A stretch of 64,000 nucleotides of DNA, taken from the NCBI RefSeq assembly GCF_002933815.1, contig NZ_BEYR01000003.1, positions 310,001 through 374,000 on the forward strand, in the 5' to 3' direction. A model generated the notes under the pieces. It made no database searches, had not been told where the DNA came from, and saw only the letters and a program-made list of their open reading frames with translations. Each line of letters starts with the position of its first letter. The first letter of the stretch is position 1. Of the stretch, positions 18,001 through 27,004 are shown one piece after another. Both the position numbers and the translations under genes were made by a program. This stretch comes from Sphingobacterium sp. HMA12 (GTDB lineage: Bacteria; Bacteroidota; Bacteroidia; Sphingobacteriales; Sphingobacteriaceae).

Positions 18001-19011
18001 ATGAAAGCAAAAATAGCATTAATAACTGGAGGTTATACAGGGGAGGCTGAAGTTTCTTTTAAAAGTTCAGCTTTTGTCTATTCTCAACTTGATCATCAGA
18101 GATACGATGTATACCTGATTACCATATCAAAAGGAGCATGGTTTTATACCGATAAAGACGGTCAGCAGTATCCTGTTCTGCGCGAAAGCTTTACGTTGCC
18201 ATTGCATGGAGAAACGATAAATTTTGACCTCGCGTTTATTATGGTACATGGTGTACCCGGGGAGGATGGCAGACTGCAGAGCTACTTTGATTTGCTGGAT
18301 ATTCCTTATACTTCATGCGATGCACTGACTTCAGCTTTGACGATGAATAAAGGCTATACCAAAGCGATTTTAAGTGATATTCCTGAATTATATCTGGCCA
18401 AATCAGTTTTATTATTTGAATCACAGCGGGCGCAGGCAGTCAGCACTGTGGAAAGTAATCTTTCTCTGCCTTATTTTGTGAAACCTAATGCTGGGGGAAG
18501 CAGTATCGGAATGACAAAGGTCAAAGAATCGCCTCAGTTACAGGAAGCTATTGATAAGGCTTTTGATGCCGAAAATACAGGAAAGCAAGTGATTGTTGAG
18601 GAATTTGTGACTGGACGTGAGTTTTCGGAAGGAATTTTTCGGAATGCCAAGGGAGAATTGGTTGTGTTGCCTGCAACGGAGGTTCGTACGACACGTGAAT
18701 TTTTTGATTTTGAAGCGAAATATATCCCTGGTCTGACGGAGGAAATTACGCCTGCGGACCTGACGGTGGAACAGCAGGAGCGGGCGGCACGTATTCTGAA
18801 GGAAATTTATGTCAGATTGAACTGTAAAGGTATGGTGCGTGTGGATTTCTTTTTGGAAAATGGGACCGACAATTTTTATTTCATCGAGATCAATACAATT
18901 CCTGGACAGACAGCGCAAAGTTTTATCCCGCAACAGGTACGTGCCTTTGGTATGAAAGAAGGTGACTTCTATGCTGAATTGATCGAAAGCGCTTTGCGAT
19001 CTGTAAAATAG
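18001..19011 (+). CDS. ddl: D-alanine--D-alanine ligase
   Basis: ATP-grasp enzyme that makes D-Ala-D-Ala for peptidoglycan. The protein has 336 residues. The N-terminus KAKIALITGGYTGEAEVSFKSS replaces the more usual GGxSxEHxxS loop in a way often seen in Bacteroidota. HGVPGEDGRLQSYFDLLDIPYTS, VKPNAGGSSIGMTKV (ATP loop) and FYFIEINTIPGQT (metal-binding Glu/Asn) are all intact. The ATG at 18001 is preferred; an in-frame GTG at 17959 lies upstream of the -7 box. It is divergent from the PASTA protein gene. Confidence 0.94.
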   Translation: MKAKIALITGGYTGEAEVSFKSSAFVYSQLDHQRYDVYLITISKGAWFYTDKDGQQYPVLRESFTLPLHGETINFDLAFIMVHGVPGEDGRLQSYFDLLDIPYTSCDALTSALTMNKGYTKAILSDIPELYLAKSVLLFESQRAQAVSTVESNLSLPYFVKPNAGGSSIGMTKVKESPQLQEAIDKAFDAENTGKQVIVEEFVTGREFSEGIFRNAKGELVVLPATEVRTTREFFDFEAKYIPGLTEEITPADLTVEQQERAARILKEIYVRLNCKGMVRVDFFLENGTDNFYFIEINTIPGQTAQSFIPQQVRAFGMKEGDFYAELIESALRSVK

Positions 19012-19075
19012 GACAAAGGTGTATCGCTGTCTTTGAGGGATGCTCTCGGCCTGAAATAGCTAAAATATCGATTAT

Positions 19076-19118
19076 AACAGAAAAACGGCTTTCAGATTTT
19101 GAAAGCCGTTTTTCTGTT
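19076..19118. terminator. Bidirectional terminator between ddl and serine hydrolase gene
   Basis: A perfect 19-bp stem (19076-19094 / 19100-19118) with a 5-nt loop contains A5 and T5 tracts within its arms. It overlaps the stop codon of the minus-strand gene (19117-19119). Confidence 0.8.
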
Positions 19119-20361
19119 ATTTTCTGAAATCAAACCTGGACAAATCGGGTTTGATTTTTTTTGTTCGTTTTAGCTCTTCCTGGTACAGGAGCTGGCCGAT
19201 GTTTTTCAAAAATGGATAAGTGACGGTCTCGTATTCGTAAATACCATCGTTGTAAATACCGTTTTCATTCGACTGAACTACTACGGCAAGGAGAAATTCT
19301 ACGCCGTGCTCAAAATCTACAATATAAGCGTTATCAATATTATAGCCATAGGAATCACCATATTTATTAAATATACGGATATTAGGATTCAGCTCGGCAT
19401 CTTTTTCACGGCCATAGAACAGCAATTTGCTATATGTAGGCCAGAATTCTACGGGATCATATTTTGGAAAGTCCGATTCAAATGGATAGCGAGACATGTA
19501 GTCATAGAGTAGGTTATAATCTTCCTCTTCTAAATTAAATGTGTCTTTACTTTTGAATGCTTCCGGAAATAGTAACTTTTTTAGGATCAATTGTTGGTCC
19601 TCCAACGCATACACATTTAAACCTTCAAAGCTCCATGGTTCATGAATAAGCTGATCCTGATCATTCATGTAGCCCTTCCCCTGCAGGGTATTGGCCAACT
19701 TGATGTCATAATCCTTGGGGTCGAATTGCGCTTTTTGCTGATAGAGGATATGGTCACCGTTATAGAAAGTGAACGGGTTGGTATGTTTGGCCCAAATTCC
19801 TTTGTCGCCAATAGCAAGGCGGTTGACAATTCGGCTGTACTCGGCGCCATATTTTTTGAGTTTTGTATTTAATTCGGCACGGCCAATGAATTCGAACAAC
19901 CTATTTTGAGCATCATTGTCACTGGTCAATAATATTTTTTTGACATATTGCGCGATAGAGGGTAGCCCATTGGCTGCAGATTCATCTACGTACACCTTGG
20001 TTTGTTTTTCAAAAGCAGAATCAATGCGCAGGGGGGTATCTCTTGTCAGCCCATTAATATGTAAATCATTGATTTTTTCCAAGGCCAAAATCGCAGTTGG
20101 CAGTTTCACGGTACTTGCCGGATAGAAATACCAATTGGGATTCAGTCGATAACTATAAGACCTGAAATGCGGAATATTGGATTGATCGCGATCAATTTGA
20201 GTGTAGAGAATCTGGATTTCGTTCTTGGTCGGATGATTTAATACTTGCTGAAATAGATCAGGGCGACTCTGAAGTAATTTTTCCAGGTATATGGTATCTA
20301 TCTTTTGAGCATAGGTGTCCGACATGACTAGTATAAAAATTAACAATAGATATTTGTGCAT
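19117..20361 (-). CDS. Exported class A beta-lactamase-like serine hydrolase
   Basis: A 414-residue protein with a signal peptide (about residues 1-18) and the three active-site elements of the penicilloyl-serine transferase fold. These are S-x-x-K in PASTVKLPTAILAL (Ser83, Lys86), SDN in LLTSDNDAQNRL (147-149), and a KTG-like strand that here reads NKYGDSYGYNIDNAYIV (KYG). It is about 120 residues longer than true class A beta-lactamases and has an insertion after the SDN element, so it is unlikely to be a classical TEM-like enzyme. A D-Ala-D-Ala hydrolase or an uncharacterised esterase role is equally possible. It converges on ddl with a shared terminator. Confidence 0.72.
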   Translation of the reverse strand: MHKYLLLIFILVMSDTYAQKIDTIYLEKLLQSRPDLFQQVLNHPTKNEIQILYTQIDRDQSNIPHFRSYSYRLNPNWYFYPASTVKLPTAILALEKINDLHINGLTRDTPLRIDSAFEKQTKVYVDESAANGLPSIAQYVKKILLTSDNDAQNRLFEFIGRAELNTKLKKYGAEYSRIVNRLAIGDKGIWAKHTNPFTFYNGDHILYQQKAQFDPKDYDIKLANTLQGKGYMNDQDQLIHEPWSFEGLNVYALEDQQLILKKLLFPEAFKSKDTFNLEEEDYNLLYDYMSRYPFESDFPKYDPVEFWPTYSKLLFYGREKDAELNPNIRIFNKYGDSYGYNIDNAYIVDFEHGVEFLLAVVVQSNENGIYNDGIYEYETVTYPFLKNIGQLLYQEELKRTKKIKPDLSRFDFRK

Positions 20362-20450
20362 TTTTATAGAAAATTGTATTTCAGATGCTGAATGTTTATA
20401 ATTTAGCGGAAACCGACTTAAGTGGTTGAATCTGATCTTGTTCTATGCTG

Positions 20451-21056
20451 TTATTTGTTCAATTCTTCAATTGCTTTTAACAATTGATTTTTTGATACCA
20501 GTTTCTTTGCTTTTTCATTTTCCTGAGCATAAGGCTCTAAAGTACTTTTTTGAAGCGGTAAGATCGTGTTCATTTTATCTAATTTAAAATGAGAGATTGT
20601 TGGACTTGATATATCCGAAGTCATACTATAAAGCTTGATTTTTTTATCAATTTTTGCTGTATCGATCAAAAACAACCAGCAACTATCTTGTGGAATGCCT
20701 CTGATCTTATTTCTCTTCACATCTATGCGATAAATCTCTTTCGTTTGATCGGGTGTTACTGTATATTTTTTACCGTTTTCTTTCCACGATATTTCGCTGG
20801 GTTTATCACGCGAACGAAATTTTATTTTGGAATTAGCCACAAGCGTACTGTCGTTTTTTAAAACGATAAAAAATGTGAATTTACTACTGTATGTATTATC
20901 AAAAGAATAGAACCGAGGAGTATACGAGCCTGGCGTAGTAACATTTCCATAAGGTGTCCGTATAGTCGTTGGTGGAAGGAACTGTGCGAATACTTGTGTT
21001 GAAGTCAACAAAGTAAAAAGAAAAAAGCTTATCACATACATGATACGATACTTCAT
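20451..21056 (-). CDS. Hypothetical exported protein
   Basis: Not recognised. From the ATG at 21056 it has 201 residues with a clear signal peptide (KYRIMYVISFFLFTLLTSTQVFAQ in outline). The mature part is mixed beta, rich in Lys and Ser/Thr (YSSKFTFFIVLKNDSTLVANSKIKF), and ends in a short helix (KAKKLVSKNQLLKAIEELNK). No catalytic motif or Cys pair stands out. An in-frame ATG at 21089 would put 11 extra residues before the signal peptide and is less likely. It follows folA by 42 nt on the same strand and may be cotranscribed with it. Confidence 0.65.
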   Translation of the reverse strand: MKYRIMYVISFFLFTLLTSTQVFAQFLPPTTIRTPYGNVTTPGSYTPRFYSFDNTYSSKFTFFIVLKNDSTLVANSKIKFRSRDKPSEISWKENGKKYTVTPDQTKEIYRIDVKRNKIRGIPQDSCWLFLIDTAKIDKKIKLYSMTSDISSPTISHFKLDKMNTILPLQKSTLEPYAQENEKAKKLVSKNQLLKAIEELNK

Positions 21057-21098
21057 TATCTTATTTAATTGCAGGTTCAGTTTATTCATGGTATAGAA

Positions 21099-21593
21099 CT
21101 ATTTTCTTGTATACACTTCAAAGGTATAGTTGAATGCATGTTTATCATCTGCCTGATGTGGTTCCGCAGAAATCAGTTCCCATTCTTCCGATGATAGTTC
21201 GGGAAAAAACGCATCTCCCTGAATCGTTGTGTGTACACGTGTCAAAAGTACCTTGTTTGCTAAGGGTAAGGCCTGTTGATAGATATTTGCACCACCAATA
21301 ATAAATACCTCACGTTCGTCGCGGCAATATAAAAGCGCCTCCTGGATACTGTTTGCGACATCAATATCTTCCCCCTGAAAATTAGCATTACGTGTGATGA
21401 CAATATTCCTTCTGTCAGGTAATGCTTTGCCTATGGCGTCAAAGGTTTTTCTACCCATTAGGATAGAATGTTCAATGGTATTTCTCTTAAAATATTTAAA
21501 ATCATTGGGTAAATGCCAAGGCATCTGGTTGTTGATACCAATTGCATTGTTCTCCGATGCAGCTACAATTAATGTGATCGTTGGATTACTCAT
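21099..21593 (-). CDS. folA: Dihydrofolate reductase
   Basis: NADPH-dependent reductase making tetrahydrofolate, 164 residues. The DHFR motifs are intact: IVAASENNAIGINNQMPWHLPNDFKYFK (with the W-x-L-P-x-D substrate motif), ILMGRKTFDAIGKALPDRRNIVITR, and EVFIIGGANIYQQALPLA. It lies 72 nt downstream of thyA, the classical thymidylate-cycle pair. Confidence 0.96.
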   Translation of the reverse strand: MSNPTITLIVAASENNAIGINNQMPWHLPNDFKYFKRNTIEHSILMGRKTFDAIGKALPDRRNIVITRNANFQGEDIDVANSIQEALLYCRDEREVFIIGGANIYQQALPLANKVLLTRVHTTIQGDAFFPELSSEEWELISAEPHQADDKHAFNYTFEVYTRK

Positions 21594-21665
21594 TTTTGTG
21601 TCGTGTAAATTCTTGGTGTAAATTCGTCGTGGTGCTGTATGTGGGAAAACTTTTTAATGATTCTC

Positions 21666-22487
21666 CTAAACTGCGACCGGTGCTTTTATATGTGCATGAG
21701 ATTCATAATTTAGCAGTTCGAAATCTTCGAATTTAAAATCAAAGATATCTTTCACCTCCGGGTTTATCTTCATTTGTGGCAAGGGCTTTGGATCACGGCT
21801 CAATTGAAGTTCGGTTTGCTCAAAGTGATTGCTATAGATATGCGCATCACCCAATGTATGGATAAATTCGGCTGCTTCCATATCACAGACTTGCGCCACC
21901 ATCATCGTCAACAGGGCATAAGATGCGATATTGAAAGGCACACCTAAAAAAATGTCCGCGCTACGCTGATAAAGCTGACAGGACAATTGTGGCTTTAGGA
22001 TACCTTTCTCAGGCTGTGCTGGAGCTACATAAAATTGAAAGAAAGCATGGCAGGGAGGTAAAGCCATATGTTCGATTTCAGCGACATTCCATGCCGATAC
22101 GATGATACGACGCGAATCCGGTGAATTTTTTAGCTGATTGATAACCTGCGCGATCTGATCAATGTGGCGGCCATCGGGTGTTGGCCAAGAACGCCATTGC
22201 GAACCGTATACAGGTCCTAGGTTTCCCTGTTCATCAGCCCATTCGTCCCAAATACTTACGCCGTTATCTTTTAAATACTGAATATTGGTTTCGCCTTTTA
22301 AAAACCAGATCAGCTCGTGAATAATTGATCTGAGGTGCAATTTCTTTGTCGTTACTAAAGGGAATCCGTCCTGAAGGTTGAAACGCATCTGATACCCAAA
22401 GACACTTTTGGTACCTGTTCCAGTACGGTCTGTCTTTACAACACCATTCGTATATACATGTCTGAGTAAATCTAAATATTGTTTCAT
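21666..22487 (-). CDS. thyA: Thymidylate synthase
   Basis: Converts dUMP and methylene-THF to dTMP and DHF. The protein has 273 residues. The N-terminal [11 protein letters not shown] phosphate-binding motif, the [11 protein letters not shown] segment, the catalytic [12 protein letters not shown] with Cys146, and the C-terminal [10 protein letters not shown] are all present, so the enzyme should be active. It precedes folA on the same strand. Confidence 0.97.
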   Translation of the reverse strand: MKQYLDLLRHVYTNGVVKTDRTGTGTKSVFGYQMRFNLQDGFPLVTTKKLHLRSIIHELIWFLKGETNIQYLKDNGVSIWDEWADEQGNLGPVYGSQWRSWPTPDGRHIDQIAQVINQLKNSPDSRRIIVSAWNVAEIEHMALPPCHAFFQFYVAPAQPEKGILKPQLSCQLYQRSADIFLGVPFNIASYALLTMMVAQVCDMEAAEFIHTLGDAHIYSNHFEQTELQLSRDPKPLPQMKINPEVKDIFDFKFEDFELLNYESHAHIKAPVAV

Positions 22488-22648
22488 CTGTAAATTTTAA
22501 TTTTTTAACTGCTTAATCCCGAGTCGTTGAATCCGTAGGTGAAACCTTCTGGCACGTCCATCCTTTCAAGATAGTCAAAACTAAGGAAAATCCTTATAAC
22601 GAGAAAGTCAAAACTTAAAATGATAAGAGGGGTTACTGAAAAAAAATG

Positions 22649-22656
22649 TAATTTTG
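22649..22656 (+). promoter_or_regulatory. Predicted -7 box of mtaB
   Basis: TAATTTTG fully matches TAnnTTTG and ends 9 nt before the mtaB ATG, predicting a leader of only a few bases. No clear TTG lies at the expected -33 position. Its last three bases form an in-frame TTG that could be mistaken for a start codon. Confidence 0.45.
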
Positions 22657-22665
22657 CAAAATATT

Positions 22666-23988
22666 ATGGAGAATAAAAAAGTAGCTTTTTATACACTTGG
22701 GTGTAAACTGAATTATTCGGAGACATCATCCATTGGACGTTTATTTAAGGATGCGGGCTATGATACGACCGCTTTTAATAGCCGTGCAGACGTTTATGTA
22801 ATCAATACATGTTCTGTAACGGACAACGCGGACAAGAAGTGTAGAAAAGTGGTCAAGGAAGCTCTAAAGCACTCTCCGAATGCCTATATTACTATTGTAG
22901 GGTGTTATGCCCAGTTAAAACCAAAAGAAATTGCGGAGATACCGGGAGTGGATATGGTGCTGGGTGCTGCTGAGAAATTTAACATCATTGAGCATATCAA
23001 TGACTTGACCAAGCAGGAAAAAACAATTGTTTTTAATGGCCCTATTGATGAGACCAACCAATTTGTGTCGGCGTATTCCATTGGTGATCGTACACGTACA
23101 TTTTTAAAAGTTCAGGATGGATGTGATTATTCCTGTACATTCTGTACGATTCCCTTAGCGCGTGGTGGAAGTCGTTCAGGAAAGATTGAAGAGATTGTCA
23201 AACAGGCTGAAGAAATAGCCGCTTCAGGTGTAAAAGAAATTGTGTTGACGGGGGTTAATATTGGTGATTTTGGTATTCGGGATGGCAAGCGCGAAGACCG
23301 CTTTCTGGATTTGGTGAAAGCACTGGATGAGGTTGAGGGCATTGATCGGATACGCATTTCTTCTATAGAACCTAATCTTCTTTCAAACGATATCATCGAA
23401 TTTGTCGCACAATCCAAAAGATTTGTTCCACATTTTCACATGCCATTACAATCTGGAAGTAATAAAATTCTGGGTTTGATGCGCCGGAGATATAAACGGG
23501 AGTTATATACTGAACGTGTAGAATTTATCAAGTCGTTAATGCCAAACTGTTGTATAGGTGTTGACGTGATTGTTGGATTTCCGGGTGAAACACGGGAGGA
23601 TTTTATAGATACCTATAATTTTCTGAACGATATGGATATTTCCTATCTGCATGTATTTACTTATTCGGAGCGCGAAAATACCATCGCAGCACAAATGGAG
23701 GGAGCTGTACCTGGAGCACAACGTAGTGATAGAAGCAAAATGTTGCATATTCTTTCAGAAAAGAAACGTCGCGCATTTTATGAATCACAGCTTGGCGCCC
23801 AAGGCGATGTCCTATTTGAAGCAGATGAAAAAGATGGTTATATGCATGGTTTTTCCAAAAATTATGTCAAAGTAAGAACTTTATATGATCCATTGCTAGT
23901 CAACGAAGTGGTGCCAGTCAAATTTATGGAAGTTACGGATACCTGTGAAGTAGAGGTAGAAGAGGTTCCTGAGACATTGGCGCATTAG
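22666..23988 (+). CDS. mtaB: tRNA t6A37 methylthiotransferase MtaB
   Basis: Radical-SAM enzyme that converts t6A to ms2t6A at tRNA position 37. The protein has 440 residues. The N-terminal UPF0004 domain has the three cluster cysteines C13 (TLGCKLNYSET), C49 (VINTCSVT) and C80 (IVGCYAQ). The radical-SAM triad is CDYSCTFC (C153, C157, C160), followed by TIPLARGGSRSG. The sequence type (LGCKxNxxES/T with CxYxCxFCxIPxARG) is MtaB/YqeV and not MiaB or RimO. The ATG at 22666 is chosen because the alternative TTG at 22654 falls in the predicted -7 box. It shares the t6A pathway with tsaB at the start of the window. Confidence 0.92.
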   Translation: MENKKVAFYTLGCKLNYSETSSIGRLFKDAGYDTTAFNSRADVYVINTCSVTDNADKKCRKVVKEALKHSPNAYITIVGCYAQLKPKEIAEIPGVDMVLGAAEKFNIIEHINDLTKQEKTIVFNGPIDETNQFVSAYSIGDRTRTFLKVQDGCDYSCTFCTIPLARGGSRSGKIEEIVKQAEEIAASGVKEIVLTGVNIGDFGIRDGKREDRFLDLVKALDEVEGIDRIRISSIEPNLLSNDIIEFVAQSKRFVPHFHMPLQSGSNKILGLMRRRYKRELYTERVEFIKSLMPNCCIGVDVIVGFPGETREDFIDTYNFLNDMDISYLHVFTYSERENTIAAQMEGAVPGAQRSDRSKMLHILSEKKRRAFYESQLGAQGDVLFEADEKDGYMHGFSKNYVKVRTLYDPLLVNEVVPVKFMEVTDTCEVEVEEVPETLAH

Positions 23989-24014
23989 TTTTTAAGACCT
24001 ATACATCTATAAAA

Positions 24015-24046
24015 AAGGGCGATCTTATAGAAAATCGCCCTCTTTT
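24015..24046 (+). terminator. mtaB terminator
   Basis: The stem GGGCGAT (24017-24023) / ATCGCCC (24034-24040) is preceded by A6 and followed by TCTTTT, 28 nt after the mtaB stop. Confidence 0.7.
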
Positions 24047-24145
24047 ATAGATTTAAACCTCCATATTCACAGCTTTCGATTATCCTTGATTTTCTATTCG
24101 AAACCGCGGTATAGCATGTGTGTTTTGAAATAAACGGCATGTCGA

Positions 24146-25042
24146 TTAATGCGTATTACTCTTCGCGGCATTTAACCAGATCACCGTCCCGAGGATCAAA
24201 AGAACACCGACCCACTGCACAGATGAAACAGATTCATGAAGGATAAAATAGGACATGCAAGTGGCCACAGGTAATTCTGCTGAACTCAAAATCCCTCCTA
24301 ACGAAAACCCCGTTTTTGGTAAACCATACGCAAATAATAATGGTGGAATGACAGTGCCAAATAAAGATAGGATCAAGCCAAAATGTAGGAAATTAGCATC
24401 AAATTGACCGTTGAATAAATAGTTCGGCGGAAATAAGGTGAAAACTAATATGCAGGAACCAGTTACCATAATTGCGCTTTTTTGGATCGGATGATAATCA
24501 TTGCCTACACGACCATTGACGATCATGAATACAGAATAAGCAGTAGCTGCCAAAAGTCCAAATAACAGACCTGTTAAGTTGATGTCCTTCAATCCTTTCT
24601 CAATTAATCCTGTTGCCAACAATGTCGCAATCAGGACAATGCCAATGCCAATTAGGTTGTTCTTTGACGGTTTTACTTTGAAAAAGATAAACTCAATAAC
24701 AACACCGATCCATATATATTGCATGAGTAGGACAATGGCTAAGGAGGCTGGGACCAACTGTACACATTTGTAGTACAAAATACTTACTAAGCCTGTTGAT
24801 GTACCACTGATTAAAATTTTGATCCATGAAGATTTTTTAGTTGAAGATTGAAAGGTTTTGCGGGAAAATAATTTGATGGCAATAAAGATAAGCCAAAGCA
24901 TAAGCATACCAAATAATACCTGAATCCCTGTTACCTCCCCTAAAGTTAGCCCTTGACCATATGCTTTTTTAACAAACGTTGATAGTATTCCAAAACTACT
25001 CGCACCTAAAAAGACAGCTAATGCACCTTTTAATTTTTCCAT
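24146..25042 (-). CDS. EamA/DMT-superfamily transporter
   Basis: A 298-residue protein with ten predicted membrane helices in two EamA repeats. The N-terminal LKGALAVFLGASSFGILSTFVKKAYGQGLT and the second-half PPLLFAYGLPKTGFSLGGILSSAELPVA are typical of the drug/metabolite exporters related to YdcZ/RhaT-type carriers. The substrate is unknown. The ATG at 25042 is preferred over an in-frame TTG two codons upstream. A TAACTTTG box (25062-25069, minus strand) lies 19 nt before it. The gene is flanked by mtaB (convergent) and the NlpC lipoprotein (divergent). Confidence 0.85.
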   Translation of the reverse strand: MEKLKGALAVFLGASSFGILSTFVKKAYGQGLTLGEVTGIQVLFGMLMLWLIFIAIKLFSRKTFQSSTKKSSWIKILISGTSTGLVSILYYKCVQLVPASLAIVLLMQYIWIGVVIEFIFFKVKPSKNNLIGIGIVLIATLLATGLIEKGLKDINLTGLLFGLLAATAYSVFMIVNGRVGNDYHPIQKSAIMVTGSCILVFTLFPPNYLFNGQFDANFLHFGLILSLFGTVIPPLLFAYGLPKTGFSLGGILSSAELPVATCMSYFILHESVSSVQWVGVLLILGTVIWLNAAKSNTH

Positions 25043-25262
25043 TCTCAAATAAATTAGGCGTCAAAGTTACGATTTCTGAACAATTCTTTTTCTGATCCGA
25101 CGTTCTTGTAAAGGAAAATGGATAAATTGATGGATAACCGGATTGAAGGCATTACTGGAGCTCAGTCGGTAAAGTCTATTAATGAGATGGAAATAATCTT
25201 TTGAGCAGGTTATTTAAAAATGGAGGGAATGGGAATTGTTTTTTACGAAACCAGCGAAAATG

Positions 25263-25293
25263 TTGTATACAAGGGGTTATTTATTTAAGTTTG
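25263..25293 (+). promoter_or_regulatory. Predicted promoter of the NlpC/P60 lipoprotein gene
   Basis: TTG (25263-25265), a 20-nt spacer and TAAGTTTG (25286-25293), 26 nt before the ATG at 25320. It lies inside the open frame upstream of that ATG, which supports the shorter start. Confidence 0.5.
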
Positions 25294-25319
25294 TTATACC
25301 GGAAAATAAATCGAACATA

Positions 25320-25892
25320 ATGATTGCCAAGTCTTACTTTATCTTTTTTTTAAGCGCGCTATTATTCTTGAGCAGTTGCTCAACAAAGAAAAAGGTACTT
25401 ACATCCCGTTCACATTCCTCGAGTGGCTCGGTGTTGACAGACGCAAGTTCGGCACGGGGAAAAACCTTTTCGGGATCCCGCCTTGATAATTATGCTTCGC
25501 TATTGAATGTAAGTACAAAAAAGTTAAATCCGCAGCTTTATTCCTTTATTGACGATTGGATGGGTATACCGCATCGAATGGGTGGACAGACCAAAAACGG
25601 CGTGGATTGTTCGGGATTCGTCAATCTCTTGTACATTGAAGTCTATAAAGGTAACCTACCGCGAACATCACGTGATATGGAGGGTATTGTGAAAAGAAAG
25701 AAGCCTGAAAAATTGGAAGAAGGAGACTTGGTGTTTTTTTCTTTCGGCAAAAATGGAATTGATCATGTGGGTGTGTATTTACACAATAATAAATTCGTCC
25801 ATGTCTCCACGCGCAAGGGAGTTATTATATCAGATTTGACGGATAGCTGGTATGCCAAAACCTTTGTGGATGCGGGTTCTCCAAAGATCTAA
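25320..25892 (+). CDS. NlpC/P60-family peptidoglycan hydrolase lipoprotein
   Basis: A 190-residue lipoprotein. The signal ends in LFLSSC (Cys20), followed by a Ser/Lys-rich linker and a compact NlpC/P60 cysteine-peptidase domain. The catalytic set is visible: Cys97 in NGVDCSGFVNLLY, His149 in IDHVGVYL, and a third polar residue, His161, in FVHVSTRKGV. Such enzymes cleave gamma-D-Glu-DAP bonds in stem peptides and act as cell-separation or turnover endopeptidases (Spr/MepS type). The ATG at 25320 is chosen because it gives the lipoprotein signal and lies after the predicted promoter. Confidence 0.88.
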   Translation: MIAKSYFIFFLSALLFLSSCSTKKKVLTSRSHSSSGSVLTDASSARGKTFSGSRLDNYASLLNVSTKKLNPQLYSFIDDWMGIPHRMGGQTKNGVDCSGFVNLLYIEVYKGNLPRTSRDMEGIVKRKKPEKLEEGDLVFFSFGKNGIDHVGVYLHNNKFVHVSTRKGVIISDLTDSWYAKTFVDAGSPKI

Positions 25893-25983
25893 CCGGACGA
25901 AATCCATGTAGGTTTTATGTCATATCTTGATATAAACTTTTATACCCTATATAAATCCTTATTTTTGTCAAAATTTTATAGAA

Positions 25984-26487
25984 ATGACAATAAAGAGTAA
26001 AAAGATTTTTTTAGGCCTTTGTATTATTGTGCCATTTTTAATGTATTGTGTTTATTACTACAGTAATATGATTAAAAATGCACCGTTCCGTTTTGCAGAT
26101 TTTGAATCAATTGAATTTAAATATGGTGAACCGAACCACATGGTCAATGAATATAATTCGAAAACGCGTATCTATAAATATTTAGACAAAAAAGATTCAT
26201 TAATTACGGACACTGTAAAGTTCACAAAAGATGATCTATTGTATTTACACCGCAAGGCAATGGAACTTGGTTTTTGGAATTTGGATACAGATATGACAGG
26301 ACCAGAATGGAAGAAAGACTCTACAAATTCGAAAGTACCTCGCTTTTATCTGGAATATAATTACAAAGATAAGTCCAAGCATGTCACCTTAGATGCGGAT
26401 TTTGCGGGTAACCCACGGATGCATGATGCTGCTAAATCGATGATAGACGAAGTAAACCGTATGTTGGCAACAGCACAGGCAAGGTAA
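25984..26487 (+). CDS. Hypothetical membrane-anchored protein
   Basis: Not recognised. 167 residues with a single N-terminal membrane segment or uncleaved signal (IFLGLCIIVPFLMYCVYYY) and a periplasmic domain with alternating charged and aromatic residues, for example FRFADFESIEFKYGEP and RFYLEYNYKDKSKHVTLDADFAG. The C-terminus is a helix (AAKSMIDEVNRMLATAQA). No enzyme motif is seen. A TATTTTTG box (25960-25967) lies 16 nt upstream of the ATG. It follows the NlpC gene by 91 nt and ends with its own terminator. Confidence 0.65.
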   Translation: MTIKSKKIFLGLCIIVPFLMYCVYYYSNMIKNAPFRFADFESIEFKYGEPNHMVNEYNSKTRIYKYLDKKDSLITDTVKFTKDDLLYLHRKAMELGFWNLDTDMTGPEWKKDSTNSKVPRFYLEYNYKDKSKHVTLDADFAGNPRMHDAAKSMIDEVNRMLATAQAR

Positions 26488-26510
26488 TAACGATAATTAT
26501 ACTTATTGAG

Positions 26511-26546
26511 AAGGGAGAAACCAAAAAGGCTTCTCCCTTTATTTTT
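26511..26546 (+). terminator. Terminator after the hypothetical gene at 25984
   Basis: The stem AAGGGAGAA (26511-26519) / TTCTCCCTT (26531-26539) has an 11-nt loop and is followed by TATTTTTT. Confidence 0.75.
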
Positions 26547-27004
26547 TGCAATTTAATGTTACCTTTCCTTTAAAAGGGGCTTTTACCGTTTATATAGATC
26601 AGCTATTTCAGGGGGATGGTTGTGCTATCGGCTTAACTAATGGACATTGGTCTTTTTAAAATCATTGATCATTAGCTTACGCAGCTAATAGGAAGATAGG
26701 AATAATAATAGCAAAATTTGAATGAAATGATGTCGGACAACCTTATATCAGGAAGAAGACAAATTCATAACAAGTGGTAATCTGAGAGGGACTTAATAGG
26801 GACCTCATTCGGACCTTGTCCGGACCTTATTCGGATAAACACGTATAAAATCCGATTCAACTCCCTTTAATATCATAACTAATTATGTATTATTCGTTAG
26901 TTCAATAACAACCTGATACCGGCTTCTATTTACAAATTCTTTATATACCATTGATCTTGGCTTAATGGAAATAGGGTACTTTAGCGGCAAAACCAACGTT
27001 CGAT
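26547..27004. other. Non-coding stretch upstream of the phosphoesterase gene
   Basis: No ORF of interest. It contains a short tandem repeat (26800-26832, listed separately) and otherwise AT-rich sequence without a recognisable RNA gene. No full TAnnTTTG box lies directly upstream of the ATG at 27005; GTACTTTAG at about 26975 is only a partial match. Confidence 0.5.
26800..26832. repeat. Three tandem 11-bp units
   Basis: GGACCTCATTC, GGACCTTGTCC and GGACCTTATTC follow each other without spacers, preceded by a looser copy (AGGGACTTAAT). The period is about one helical turn. Confidence 0.6.

Noticed and set aside
19117-20361. Naming the serine hydrolase as a beta-lactamase resistance gene
   Set aside because: Length and the KYG motif differ from class A enzymes; resistance cannot be supported from sequence alone.
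25150-25230. tRNA-like D-arm sequence GGAGCTCAGTCGGTAAAGTC
   Set aside because: No acceptor stem, anticodon arm or GTTCGAATC T-loop follows at the right distance; taken as chance similarity.
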